Notes: generated by a model from the sequence alone, not told the origin. Counted from the stretch's first letter, positions 31,233-43,572 are shown. The stretch is 64,000 bases of DNA from Garcia nutans (GCA_947685225.1 CANTUV010000072.1:5332001-5396000); one strand, 5' to 3'. Numbers and translations: made by a program.

Positions 31233-34200
31233 ATGGATTCTCACTTACGTCAGTCAGTAGAGGGGAGTGCGAAGAGTGTAGCTCCTGATGAGGTTAGAGA
31301 GGGAGCTAGAGTGGATAGTGCTGGAGAGGTACCTGCTTCTGTGTCAGGGAGATCAGCTGGTGAGGAGGTTCCGCTAGTTTGGCTTAGGCATGTGGTAGAG
31401 ATATTGAGGCAAGCACCAGTGCAACCATCGCCACCACCCCCATAACCATTGGTATCAGTGAGACATTATGATAAATTAAGGAAGTATGGAGTAGAAGATT
31501 TTTTGGGTACTATTGATCCAGCTGTAGCTGAACAGTGGCTAGATAAAGTACAGAGAATATTCATTCAGTTGCAAGCCACTCCAGAAGAAAAATTTGATTA
31601 TGCAAGATCATTGTTGCAGAAGGATGCATATGATTGGTGGAAGACAGTGCCCCATGCTATGGATAATCCACCTACATTGTCCTATACTGATTTTCTAAGA
31701 GAGTTTGAATTGAAGTATACTCCGAGGGAGTACAAAGATGTGAAGAAAATGGAGATTTTGAGTTTGAAGCAAGACAACCGGATCGTAACAGAATATGAGG
31801 TTGAGTTTATCCAGTTGAGCCATTATGCTGGGGGTATTATATCTGATGAGATTGATAGATGCAGGAGATTTGAGGAGGGATTGAGGCCCTCTATTATGTG
31901 TCTTGTGGTTGGATCTAGATATCATGATTTTTCCCAGTTGGTTGCAGCAACTTGGAGTGTAGAGAGAGCCCAGAGTATTGCAGTGGCTGCTTCTGAGGAA
32001 GAGATCAGGGTTAGGAGACCCCAGTTTGAAGCAGGATCTTCATCTGCGAAGAGAGGTAAAGGAAGTTTTGTTCCTCGGATTAGTAGGAGTCAGAGGCCAG
32101 CTGGTAGGTCAGTACAGTTTCAGAGGCAGAGATCAAGACCTGCAGTTTCAGTGGTGAGTGCTCCGACCCCAGTGATTCAGAGATCCACTCTACCCATATG
32201 TATTCATTGTGGTAGGCCACATGGTGGTACTTGTTGGAAGACAAGTGTAGCAGGGGTATTTTTTAAATGTGAATCGCCTGATCATTTTGTTAGAGATTGT
32301 CCTAAGAGGTAGGAGCAGATGTTAGTAGATTCTGCAGCTTCTCGACCTAGTGTGAGGGGAGGTCGAGGAGGCAGAAATGTCAGTAGAGGAGGTAGATCTG
32401 GGTTCAGTTCTAGAGGAGGTTCTTCATCCAGGGAGAGTAGACCAAAGGAGACTGGATCTTCTTAAAGGATATATGTGATGTAGAGGCAGCCAGATGCTTC
32501 AGCAGTCATAGTTGGTACTTTTTCTTTATTTGGTATTTCAGTACTTGCTTTGATTGATCCCGGATCTACTCATTCATATATTAGTGCATCTGTTTTGCCT
32601 GTGTCTGAATTGCATGCTGAATCCCTAGGATTTGATGTATTGGTGACAAATACTTTAGGGCATAGTGTGATTGTTAGCAAAGTGCATCGAGATAGTGCAG
32701 TAGTGGTGCAAGGTGAGGAGTTTTGTGGAGATTTGATTGAAATGCCTTTTAAAGAATATGATTTGATCCTAGGCATGGATTGGTTATCTAGACATGGAGC
32801 TGTGGTAGATTGCCATAAGAAACTTGTTACTTTGAGAACTGGTGATGGTAGAGAGGTGACAATATCTAGTGAGCAGGGACAGCTAGCATCCTTGTTTGTT
32901 TCAGCTGTTGCAGCTAGGAGGTTGATTAGAAAAGGGTGTGATGCTTATCTTGCTCATATTTTGGATACTAGAGTAGTGAGTTCTCAAATTGATAGTATAC
33001 CCACAGTTGCAGAGTTTACAGATGTGTTTCCAGAGGAGTTGCCAGGGTTGCCTCCTGAGAGAGAGGTGGAGTTTGGTATTGAATTATTACCTGGTACCAC
33101 TCCTATATCTATTACTCCTTATAGAATGGCACCTGCTGAACTGAGAGAATTGAAGGTGCAGTTGTAGGAGTTGTTGGATAAAGGGTTTGTTCACCCTAGT
33201 GTTTCACCGTGGGGAGCTCTTGTTTTGTTTGTGAAGAAGAAGGATGGTACTATGAGATTGTGTATCGATTATAGGCAATTGAACAAGGTGACTATTAAAA
33301 ATAAATATCCTTTGCCTAGAATTGATGATCTCTTTGATCAATTGAAGGGTGCAGCAGTGTTTTCCAAGATTGATTTGAGATCAGGGTACCATCAGTTGAG
33401 GGTCAAAGCTGAAGATGTTCCTAAGATAGCCTTTCGTACAAGGTATGGGCATTATGAGTTTCTAGTCATGCCTTTTGGTTTGACGAATGCACCTGCAGCT
33501 TTTATGGATTTGATGAATAGGGTATTTAGGCCCTATTTGGATCGGTTTGTGGTAGTTTTTATATATGATATTTTGGTGTATTCGCGTAATGAAGAGGAGC
33601 ATGACAAGCATTTGCGGATTGTGCTGCAGATCTTGAGAGAGAAGCAATTGTTTGCTAAACTGTCGAAGTGTGAGTTTTGGCTTGATCAAGTAACTTTTCT
33701 CAGTCATATAGTTTCAGCAGAGGGTATTAGAGTTGATCCTAGTAAGGTTGAAGCTATTTTGAATTGGAGTCCACCCAAATCTGTGACTGAAGTTAGAAGT
33801 TTTTTGGGTTTGGCAGGCTATTACCGACGGTTTGTGAAAGGATTTTCTTTGATAGCTACTCCACTTACCAGATTACTTCGAAAGGGAGTTAGATTTGTGT
33901 GGACAGATCAGTGTCAGGCTAGCTTTGAACAGTTGAGAGAAATGTTGATTCAAGCGCCTGTTCTTACTTTACCTGTGGAAGATAAACCATATGTGATTTA
34001 CAGTGATGCTTCACATAATGGTTTGGGTTGTGTTTTGATGCAAGAAGGTAAAGTTATAGCTTATGCTTCTCGACAGTTGAAATCACATGAGCTCAATTAT
34101 CCAACCCATGATTTAGAGCTAGCAGCCATTGTGTTTGCATTGAAGATTTGGCGACACTATTTGTATGGGGAGAAGTGTTTTATCTATACGGATCATAAAA

Positions 34201-35888
34201 GTTTAAAATATTTGGGTGTCCAAAGGGAGCTCAATCTTCAACAGAGGAGATGGTTGGAATTGATTAAAGACTACGACTGTTTGATTGATTATCATCCTGG
34301 TAAAGCAAATGTTGTTGCTGATGCCTTGAGTCGGAAGTCTTTAGCAGGTTTGACTGTTTATTCGCTCTCGTTGCTTGTTGAGTTGAGAGCGTTGCATGTT
34401 AGTTTTGTATCTTGTAATGATGGTGCATTGTTGGCACAGTTGCAATTGAAACCGGTATTGTTGGATCAGATTAAAGAGGCTCAATTGGTTGATGAAAAGA
34501 TTCTAAAGATTGTTTCAGATTGCCAGAATGGAAAGAGTCAAGATTTTATTGTGAGAAATGATGGGAGTCTTTGGTTTAAGAACAAATTGTGTGTACCTGA
34601 TGATGCTAATTTGAGAAGGATTATTTTAGAAGAAGCACATCAGTCAGTTTTTGCTATGCATCCGGGCAATACAAAGATGTATCATGATTTGAAGCAGTAT
34701 TACTGGTGGTCTGGTATGAAGAGAGACATAGCGGAGTTTGTATCCAAATGTCTCACATGTCAGAAAGTAAAAGCTGAGCATCAAGTTCCAACAGGATTAC
34801 TTCAACCTTTATCAGTGCCTGAATGGAAATGGGAAAGAGTGACAATGGATTTTGTGTCTGGTCTACCATTGACACAAAGGAAGCATGATGCTATTTGGGT
34901 AATTGTTGATAGGTTGACTAAGACAGCTCATTTTCTTCCAGTTCGGATGGATTATTCTTTGGAAAGGTTAGCTGAACTGTATATCCATAATATTGTAAAG
35001 TTGCATGGTGTCCCAATTTCTTTAGTGTCTGATCGAGATCCCCGGTTTACTTCAAGGTTTTGGAAGAGTTTACATGGTGCTTTGGGTTCTCGACTGCACT
35101 TTAGCACTGCTTTTCATCCGCAGACAGATGGGCAATTAGAGAGAGTGATACAGGTTGTCGAGGACATGTTGAGAAGCTGTGTCATTGATTTCTCTGGAAG
35201 TTGTGATAGATTTTTGCCACTTATGGAATTTTCATACAATAACAGTCATCAATCCAGCATTGGTATGGCACCATTCGAAGCATTGTATGGTAGACGGTGT
35301 AGGACACCTCTATGTTGGAATGAACTTGGAGAAGGTAAGTTAATTGGTCCTGATTTGGTTAAAGAAACTGAACAGAAAGTGAAAATGATTCGAGATAGGT
35401 TGAAAGCAGCTTCAGACCGACAGAAGTCTTATTCCGATTTGAAGAGGAGAGATATTGAGTATAATGTGGGAGATAAAGTATTTTTGAAAGTGTCTCCTTG
35501 GAAAAAGATTTTGAGATTTGGTCGAAGAGGGAAGCTGAGTCCTCGTTTCGTTGGACCTTATGAAGTATTGGAAAGAATTGGACCACTTGCTTATCGGCTT
35601 GCTTTGCCACCTGAGTTGGATAGGATCCATAATGTATTCCATGTTTCTATGTTGCGGAGGTACAGGTCGGATCCATCTCATGTGTTGCCAATTGAATCTA
35701 TCGAGGTGAGTCCGGATCTGACATTTGAAGTAGAACCAATTGCTGTTTTGGCACGTGAAGTGAAAGAATTGAGAAATAAGAAAGTGCCACTTGTGAAGAT
35801 TTTGTGGAAGAATCATGCAAAGGAAGAGGCAACTTGGGAAAGTGAACAAACAATGCGAGATCAGTATCCTCAACTATTTCAGACTTGA
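31233..35888 (+). pseudogene. gag-pol: T4 Gag-Pol polyprotein, five nonsense codons
   Basis: One frame of about 1551 codons from ATG 31233, collinear with T6. Order: Gag, zinc knuckle, protease (LIDPGSTHSYIS, about residue 442), RT, RNase H (YSDASHNGLGC), integrase (MDFVSGLP, VSDRDPRF, TDGQLERV) and chromodomain (about 1490-1551). In-frame stops at 31443, 32310, 32463, 32481 and 33165 all stand where T6 has CAG (Gln). The knuckle has lost its first Cys (Phe at that place), and the RT motif FIDD is FIYD (TAT at 33564-33566), removing a metal-binding Asp. No frameshift is visible. Older and less functional than T6. Confidence 0.93.
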
Positions 35889-35921
35889 TATCAGGTAATT
35901 TCGAGGATGAAATTTAATTTT

Positions 35922-35934
35922 AGTGGGGGAGAAT
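35922..35934 (+). promoter_or_regulatory. T4 polypurine tract
   Basis: AGTGGGGGAGAAT directly before the 3' LTR. Confidence 0.9.
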
Positions 35935-38557
35935 TGTAATATCCCAAAGTATGCCCTAGAAGTTTTGATATAATTGTTGTTTGATTCGAATTAAATGTAT
36001 ATGTGTTTTGGAAAGGAAAAGATTGTTTAGAGGGAAAGTATATGTTGTATATATGGCAATTTATATAACATATATGCAAGTCAAATGGGTGGTCAAGGGA
36101 AGAAGATATTTTAATTTGCGATTTGTGAAATTACTAAAAGAGGGCAAGTGCTTTAAAGGAAATCAAAACAATTTGTAAAAGGGTGTTTAGGTAATTGCTC
36201 ATGTTGAAATACTAGGTGGAGATTTAAAGAGAAGTTTGACTTTGTTTTTTTTTTTCATGTTTTCTTCTTCTTTTCCTTTTGTGTTGGCCGGCTCATCTAA
36301 AGACAAGAGAAAGCAAGAGGGCAAGAGAGGATTTTAAGGTTCTAAGCTCAAATTGAAGGAAGATCTAAGTGATCAAGTTGATTATTCAAGAAGTTTCATT
36401 ACTTTGGTAAGTCCTCTTTTGATTTCTTTGCTTATTTGAAGTTGTGTTTGAGTTTGATAGATTATTTAAGGGTGTGTTGTTTGATTGTGATATGTTTAAG
36501 AGTGTTTAATTGAATTGATTATGGATTTTAAGGATGGATTGAAGAAAAGAGTAAGTTGGTTGGAAGAGATGGTGTTGTATTTGTGTTTAGGGTTTTGTGA
36601 TGATATTTGTGATTTGTGTTTGTTATAGATGTGGAGTTGTTTTGGTGTTTTTGTAAGTTAAGATGGTTTTTGGGTATGTTTTGTTAAATTTGTTTGAAGA
36701 GGATGTTGGTGAAAAGAAGTGTTTTGTTAGGTGTTTTGTTGTTTTGGCCGGAATCTGGGTTTTTGGCCTGACATGCCCGAGAGCACGTCCAGAGTCTTAG
36801 GCGTGTCAATTGTGTTAGAGGCAGTAGGTTTGACACGACCATTAACATGCCCGTGTTATTGAGCGTGTCATAGCTACTGTGAGATTGGAGAATTTACACG
36901 GCCATGAGCACGCTCATGTTGTTGGACGTGTCGATATTTCTGAGAGGCAGAATGTATTACATGCCCAGTGACACGCCCATGGTTCTGAGCATGTAAAAGC
37001 ATCTATGTTATGGAGTTAGGGCACGGTCAGGGACACGCCCGTGTGGTTGAGCGTGTCATGTTTAGAGTTTGCCCTAGTCAACTCTTAATTTGATTATTTC
37101 ATGTGTATCCCTAAGCAAGTGTATGTTATTATTTTTGGATTAGGTCTTGAAGAAAGTGACTTGTCATTGATCTAAGAAGTAAAAGAATCTTGGAAAAGGA
37201 AGTGTTTAGAGTTGTGTGAATTGTTATTGAGGTAAGTACAAATATTGCAATATCACATTGTTGACTTATATGAATAATGTACTTTGTTATGTTTATATCA
37301 ATGATACTATATGTATAATGTGAAGGATATGATAATGTAAATGATTGTGTATTTGAAAGATAAATTGCTTTAAGGTGGGTTGAGTTGTGATGGAATATAA
37401 AGTCATTGTGATTGGCTATGATGATTCAATTGAGATAAATGGGGCATGTTTGCCTAGATGATGATGAGAGTTGAGAATGAAATTGATAATGAAATAATAA
37501 ATGAATTGTGTGGCTAATGTGTTATTCCATTTTCAGAGTTTTGTTGATTGGTGGCATGCTTAATAATAGTAATAATCTCTTGAAGTTAGGTTGGGCTTGA
37601 TCCTTGAAGCCAAGTTGGGTAGAAGTTTAACATGTTTTACTCCCCTTGAAGCTTGGTTGGGTCTAGTCCTTGAAGCCTAATTGAGATGTTACAACCCTTG
37701 AAGCTAGGGTGGGTTGGTTCTTGAAGCCAAGTTGGGTTGATACTTAGCATGCTTTGTTCCCCTTGAAGCTTGGTTGAACCTAATCCTTGAAGCCTAGTTG
37801 GGATAATGATAATGATAAATGTGATAACAAAACCAAAGCATTAACTCTGAAAATTGAAAGACATATTAGTGTCTTTTGGGCCCATGCTTGTCTTTGTTTA
37901 AATGTGATTCATTAATGGTAAAATAATTGAATAATAAGATCTATGGAATGACTTTGAAATGTGATATGTTTATATGTGTATGATTTATGAAATATGAAGG
38001 TGTGATATTATCTTTCCACCTATGAGGTTGTCTCTATTGTTAAAATGTGTGACATTGCATTGCATTGCATTAAAGCATAATGTTAGTATACTTTGTACTA
38101 CTAAGCCATTGGCTTAGCGCGATAGTGGTTGATCGCGCAGGTGACAGGGTTGAACCCGAGAGTTCCTCGAGACCGAGTGAGAGTAGACATTGAAGGATTT
38201 ATTTTGGGACTTAAAGATCAGAGAAAAGCTGCCAATCATGTATAACTTCTTTATATTTTGTAAAGTATGGATTCTAATGTAAATATATGTATAATTGTAA
38301 ATATGGATTTGAATGTATTCATATATGTAAATATTTTATAAATTCCGCTGCGTATTAAGTAAACGTATATATATATCTATTTTGTTTTATATTACAAGTT
38401 AATTACTCTATTTTCTATAATATATAATGAGAAAGAATATCTTATCATCTAAAATGATTTAAATGTTAAAGAAAACTGTAGCGTCCCTATATTCAGTGTA
38501 CGTATATTACATTGTGGTGTTATGTAGTGTGCGTGTACAGGATGTAGGGGTGTTACA
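35935..38557 (+). mobile_element. T4: 3' LTR
   Basis: 2623 bp, uninterrupted, showing the empty site of T5. Intact double hairpin GCGCGAT/ATCGCGC and CTAAGCC/GGCTTAG at 38101-38138; exon-like block 37144-37231; ACACG modules at about 36771-37058. Confidence 0.95.
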
Positions 38558-38562
38558 TTAAC
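38558..38562. other. Right target duplication of T4 (TTAAC)
   Basis: Second copy of the 5-bp duplication. T3 RT coding resumes directly beyond it. Confidence 0.92.
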
Positions 38563-39210
38563 TTTGTCAGGATCGATTTCAATGCCGTTCGGACCAATCA
38601 CATGTCCCAATAATTTACCTGAGGTAACCCTGAACACACACTTCTTCGGGTTCAATCTTAGCTTATATTTCAAAGCTCTATCAAAGAATAACTCTAAGTT
38701 TTGGAAGTGTTGTTCTCTTGTATCCGATTTCACCATCATATCATCAACACATACTTTAACTTCTTTTTGCATCATGTCATGAAATAGTGTGGTGGCCATC
38801 CTTTGGTAGGTTGCTCCAGATTCTTTAAATCGAATGACATCACCCTATAACAAAATATACCCCACGTAGTAATGAAAGCAGTTTTGGCTTTATCCTCTTG
38901 GGCCATTAACACTTGATAGTATCCAGAAAATCCATCTACAAATGAGTGTAGCACACTAGAGTCTGCACTATCAATGAGAACATCTATATGAGGTAAAGGA
39001 AAATCATCTTTAGGGGAAGCCTTGTTCAAATCTCTATAGTCCACACAGACCCTTATTCTTCCATCTTTCTTTGGCACGGGTACTATGTTGGCTAGCCAAT
39101 CTGGATATTCTATCACTTCAAGGAACTTCACTTGTATTTGTTTAGTGACCTCTTCTTTAACTAATTTAGCCCACTCAGGTCTTAATAGCCTAAGCTTTTA
39201 TTTGACAGGT
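38563..39210 (-). pseudogene. pol: T3 pol: RT fingers and palm
   Basis: Two overlapping minus frames (39131-38772 and 38799-38563) carry RT. Visible segments: WLANIVPVPKKDG, CVDYRDLNKASPKDDFPLPH, DGFSGYYQ, then FCYRVMSFDLKN and the active-site strand VCVDDMMVKS (about 38741-38755), KCVFRVTSGKLLGH and DPDKV. The usual Tyr of the YVDD motif is Cys, and the usual MPFGLKN is MSFDLKN. A frameshift separates the two frames near 38785. The sequence stops at the T4 insertion and continues at 15093. Confidence 0.85.
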
Positions 39211-39256
39211 TTCATGTGAGTGTAAGTAGGAATATGATGTTCGGCTATGTCTCGAT

Positions 39257-39777
39257 CTATTCCAGGCATATCCTCTTAAGACCAAGCAAACACTTCTTCA
39301 TATTTCTTGAATATTTTTTCAAATCTCTCTCTCTCTCATCAGGAGTAAGGTCGGATGCTATGCTAATGTTTTTAGGGTTTTCAGTTGTTCCCAAATTTAA
39401 TGATTGTGTGTTAACAGAATTAATATTAAAGATGCTCATGTAACTGCTATTTGAATGTATGCAACCATCAGAAGAAACATTACACAAGTAAGCAAAATAG
39501 ACTTTATTGCATTCATTTTGGAAAAGAAAACATCATCATCCTCATACAAAGCAAACAAATTAAAATCAAGATCATTGTTCTCAAAATCAAAATGCAGGAT
39601 GTCTTCAAACTTTTCTTCAACCAAGGCAGTAATCTCCTCCGGAGTCTTCTCGGCTTTCAGAATAACTTCTTTCTTCTCTTTCAGATTGGATTCTTTATTG
39701 GCTGATAGGGTGAGCTCTTTCTTCACTTGCTCCACTATCTTGGCAACATCTGTAAAAATTTCAAAACCAGGGATCAA
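39257..39777 (-). pseudogene. T3 spacer between protease and RT
   Basis: Minus frames at 39777-39436 and 39487-39257 are rich in Glu, Lys and Asp (KEKKEVILKAEKTPEEI, FENNDLDFNLFALYEDD), and then in Ser and Asn. This acidic linker type is usual between protease and RT in Tat polyproteins. I recognise no domain. The end overlaps a stop. Confidence 0.5.
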
Positions 39778-40066
39778 TTTCCCATGGACATGATTGGCTC
39801 GGCTTTCCTTGAAGTGGTCCCATGTCTAGATCTTTGACAAAGATCTCTTTAAGTGGTGGGAAGCTCATCTTCTCACTTTTCTTTGGCTAGACATTGTTGG
39901 CTTCATCATATCCCAACCCCTTCTTGGAAGTTTGAGTTTTAAAATCAGGTAGCTTTGTCAAACCGGCCTAACCCTTTCCAAGACCAGCTCCGGGAAGGTA
40001 GTTCATGTTCTTCATCATATTCAAGACTTTGGAGTCCACTACTTCATCATCAGAAATCGTAGCTAC
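39778..40066 (-). pseudogene. T3 degenerate stretch after protease
   Basis: No long frame, but short minus-strand fragments (a GLGKG-like segment near 39970 and a TSKKGLGYDEANN-like segment near 39920) look like decayed G-patch-like or linker coding. Confidence 0.3.
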
Positions 40067-40603
40067 TTAAAAACCATTGACAGGCTTCTCAATCATTAGA
40101 GCGTTAATAATCTCATTATCTTCAGCTTCAATGACCACTGTCTCATCTCCGTTGGGGAACTTGATCTTTTGATGAAGGGTGGAAGGAACTCCACCAAGAG
40201 GATGAAACCATTGTCGTCCCAAGAGTAAGGCAAAGGTAATAGGTATGTCTAAAACAACAAATTCAACAATAGATTCAATTGGACCAACCTTGACAGCGAC
40301 TTTGAAAGTTCCTTCAGCATGTCTCTTAGTGTTGTCATAAGCCCGAATGATTACCTCGGTCGGGTTTAGATCCCTTGTTGTCATGGCTAGCTTTTGCAAT
40401 ATTTTAAGTGGACAAACATTTATGGCAGACCCATCATCGACCATTACACATGGAGTCCTCTTCCCCTTGACTTCTATTTTGATAAAGAGAGGGCGAATGT
40501 GATCTCTCCCCTTCTCCAGTAAGTCCGCATCTAAAAAAGAAACTGCTCCCATATTAACTTCACTCTTTTCTTGAACACCTTCACATTTCATTACCCCCTC
40601 CAA
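40067..40603 (-). pseudogene. pro: T3 aspartic protease
   Basis: A 178-codon frame overlaps the end of the gag frame by about 23 nt. The catalytic motif is VMVDDGSAINVCP (about residues 56-68), with the Asp in a DDGSA context. It is followed by AYDNTKRHAEGTFKVAVKVGPI, FVVLDIPITFALLLGRQWFH (the second flap and hydrophobic-Gly strand) and a KFPNGDE tail. The protease would cleave Gag-Pol. The stop at 40067 interrupts the frame before the linker to RT. Confidence 0.75.
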
Positions 40604-42390
40604 TTTTTATGAAGTTGATCAGCTCCTCCGGTGTTGTGGAGGTAGAAATTGGCATGCTAGCTAAGGCTTTGGCCATAGTTTCTCGGTGCTTTTTAGAAGT
40701 AGCTAATAAGTTCCAAATGCTAACACTTGCTTGGGTTCTTTTCAATTGCTTGAGCACAACATCATCTCCCTCTTCTTTATTTCCTACTTCAACTTCCTTT
40801 CCCTTGTTAGTTTCTACCTCCTTAGGTGGTGGCCTTGCACAAGGCTTACCGGATCTAGTGTTCATTACTTCATCTTCTTTGGGCTCGGACCAAGTCCACT
40901 CCTCCTTCTTGGATACTAGATCATCATCACTATCACTTGAATCCCAAAACCCATTGACAACACAAACTGCCACTTCTTTACCCACCATAACTTTTTTAAT
41001 TTTGCCAAATACCTCTTCTTCTTTGGTTGCTTCTCCATCCACATCTCGGAAAGAAGACATGACAAAATCTTCATGCAAACCCCCTACAATCATGAAGGTT
41101 ATCGGTGGTGGTACCTTATTGAACTTTGGTAAGGGATTATCTTTGGTGTTTGGCTTATTGGGCTCAGGCAGCTTCCCATTATCAATTAGATTTTGGATCT
41201 CATGTCTCAACCTCACACATCTATCAGTGTCGTGCCCTTGCATTTGGTGAAATTGACAAAATGCTTTAGTGTCAAAATTAGGTGGGAGAGGGTTAGGCAA
41301 AGGATGAGGATTTAAGGGTTGTAGCAATCGCTTTCTTTGAAGCTTATTGAGAACCTAAGACATCGGCTTCCCCAATTCTGAAAAATGTCTCCTTGTTCCT
41401 TGGTTAGTAGCATTGACATCGACTGCCTTTTGCATGCTTTGGCTACTAGATTGATAGTTTCCTTTCTCATTTCTTCTCGTTGAAAATTGGTTCTTCTCTC
41501 TCTCCCATTCTTCAATTTGCAAACCAGCTTGGAGTAGATCTTTGAAATCACGGATGAGTGTGTGAGACATCCTCTCATGAAGACTAGGCAACACCCGTCT
41601 CACAATCATCCTTATTTGATCAGATTCATCAGGCCTCTTCTTGAGCACAGCGGCCTTGTTCCTTCATCTCTTCACATACTCCACAAAATTCTCTTTTGGC
41701 CTTTGCCTAATGGACTCAACCTTCATTAAGGTAACTTTCATCTCGACATTATATCCATATTGCTGGATGAAGGCCTTGTATAGCAAATCCCAACTCTTTT
41801 GTGTTCCTTCATCCAAGGTATTGAACCAATTTTGGACAAGATCCAATGAGAGCATGAAGTACCTTAGAGTTTGAGCCTTAGTACTACATGGCAGTGTTAT
41901 ATTGCTTCACATGGAGATGAGGATTTCCGGTTCCATCAAACTTCACGAAAGATGGCATCTTGAACTTGTATGGAACTTCTTCATCTAGCTCAAATAATTT
42001 GTCAACTTCGGACATTTCTTCAGTTTTTAATTTCTTCTCAAATTTCTTTTCTAAGTCCACAATCATCTTTTCAACATCAGAAGTTTTGGTTTTCTCCATT
42101 GTTGACCTTTCAACAATCTTCGGTTCTTTCTTCTTATCTTGAGCATCTTGGTAGTATTGAGCCCAATCATCATCATCATCAATGATCACCTTTTCATCAT
42201 CAAAAACGACTTCATCAACTTTAGTCTTCCCTTTGTCCTTTGGCTTCTTAGTGCTAGCAGATGCTTCGGCGTGATTTTCTAAAATTGCAGTCAATTGGTT
42301 CTTCATGGTCTCAGCTAGGGCCTCTTTTATTTCTTCCATTTTGGCATTGAGGGCTTCATCCACCATTCTTTGAATTTGTTCGGGCTCCAT
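40581..42390 (-). pseudogene. gag: T3 Gag, frameshifted
   Basis: Begins ATGGAGCCC at 42390 and is spread over frames 42390-41884, 41855-41664, 41648-41355 and 41327-40581. Segments: N-terminal QIQRMVDEALNAKMEEIKEAL coil, a KKPKDKGKTKV basic patch, the KFKMPSFVKFDGTGNP capsid start, DLVQNWFNTLDEGTQKSWDLLY, then REKNQF, and the zinc motif CQFHQMQGHDTDRC (C-H-H-C type of Tat). After FVMSSFRD it continues about 180 residues toward protease, where the T7 Gag stops instead. At least three frameshifts make it non-functional. Confidence 0.85.
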
Positions 42391-43313
42391 TACTTTCAGT
42401 GAGCAAGTGATTGAGTCGTTGCTAGATTCTTCGCTTCCGGCATTGGTTGGATTGTCGTAAGCTTTTGAACCATCATAATCCAGGGCTGTGAGCTAGAGAG
42501 GATCAATGATATGAGATGTAAATGTATGCATGTATGCATGTATGCACAAACAATCAACAAAGAAAGATAATTAGGATGTTCCTTCTAACCTTATAACATC
42601 CACACACGAATGGCAAGTCTCTTTTCCTAGGTATATGGTTAATAAAATACCAACATGGGGTATCTTATTTTTGAATATTTCCCTCGTACGTTTCAATTAT
42701 TAGTTGTATTTTCAAAAATGGAAATCAATTTAGGATAATTCCCATTAATTAGGTTTTAATCCATTCAACCAACTAATGTAGCTTTTATGCTATATTGGAT
42801 TAAAACAAAATTAAGAGGTTTATTATAGATGGATTTCTCACTTGAAAAAGTAACTAATGGTTCATACCAAAAACAAACTAGGCTCACAATTGATTCTTGG
42901 TATTTCTTAATTGGCCTAAATAATTTGCAAGCTCTTTGTAAGAAAAGGTTGGATAAAAACAATTTTGTTTCTAAGCCCATTGTAAAAAGATTTTAGAAAA
43001 AAATGTATTTTGGGCTTAGTATTTGGGTTATGAGCAAAAGAATTTTTAATTCGTTTTTAGAAAAGTTTTATGTCAAAAGACCATTTTGAAAAATTTTGAA
43101 AATTGCTTTGGTCTTTTGGATTTTAAAGAAAAATTTATTTTGAGCTCACAATGTACTTAGGTCATATTAGAAAAGGAACAAACCAAATAAGCCATGATTT
43201 AAGCTAAGATAAATTAACCATAGTCAAATAACATGCATTTGGGGTAAAACCTAAGGAAAGTAACTAGGCCAATTACATGAGCTTTAGTCTTCAGGTTAAA
43301 AGGCTTAGGTTCC
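42391..43313 (-). mobile_element. T3 untranslated leader, truncated
   Basis: Non-coding; the reverse complement of the T7 leader (matches 45705-46624). It ends in ...CTTAGGTTCC, where T7 continues CATAG. The next bases belong to the T7 LTR, so the T3 PBS and 5' LTR are absent here. Confidence 0.8.
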
Positions 43314-43572
43314 TATAGACCCTTAATTTTTTACCCAATCCGATCTAATGTGTTTTATTTAGCCAAAAATGATTTTTGTTGTTTAATTGGTCCAAAATAA
43401 TTTTAATTAAATAATTTTTACCTTAGTATCTAATTTTTATTAATAAAAATAAAAATAAACAAATAAAAATATAAAAATAAAAATAAAAATCAGAGTCTAA
43501 AAAAAGTCGGAAGCAAAAAGTGGTCGCCCGGGCCCGTCGGCCCAGCAGCAGCTCACCCGCGGGCGTTTCACT

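Larger units (their letters stand above)
15099..38557 (+). mobile_element. T4: Tekay/Del-like chromovirus with nested insert
   Basis: Plus-strand LTR retrotransposon of about 10.1 kb after removing T5. 5' LTR 15099-16920 plus 30261-31063; PBS 31071-31083; polyprotein 31233-35888; PPT 35922-35934; 3' LTR 35935-38557. The C-terminal chromodomain, tRNA-iMet PBS and 2.6-kb LTRs fit the Tekay/Del branch. The two LTRs are 2625 and 2623 bp and differ at roughly 38 sites by eye (about 1.4 percent). The polyprotein has five stops and a damaged RT active site. Confidence 0.92.
4599..43313 (-). mobile_element. T3: Tat-like Ty3/gypsy element, interrupted
   Basis: Minus-strand element. In sense order it has: leader (43313 to 42391), gag, protease, RT, first RNase H, second (archaeal-type) RNase H, integrase, two antisense genes, a tandem-repeat 3' UTR, PPT and 3' LTR. 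The duplicated RNase H places it in the Tat lineage (the Ogre/Retand group). T4 is inserted in RT at 15099-38557. With T4 and one TTAAC copy removed, the RT frame continues from the 38563 side into the 15093 side. About 15.3 kb remains after subtracting the insertion. The 5' LTR is not visible: the leader stops at 43313, where the oppositely oriented T7 LTR begins. Confidence 0.85.

Noticed and set aside
39216..41250. Plus-strand frames opposite T3 gag and protease (for example 40609-41250)
   Set aside because: Shadows of the minus-strand gag frame, with serine-rich low-complexity translations and no domain.
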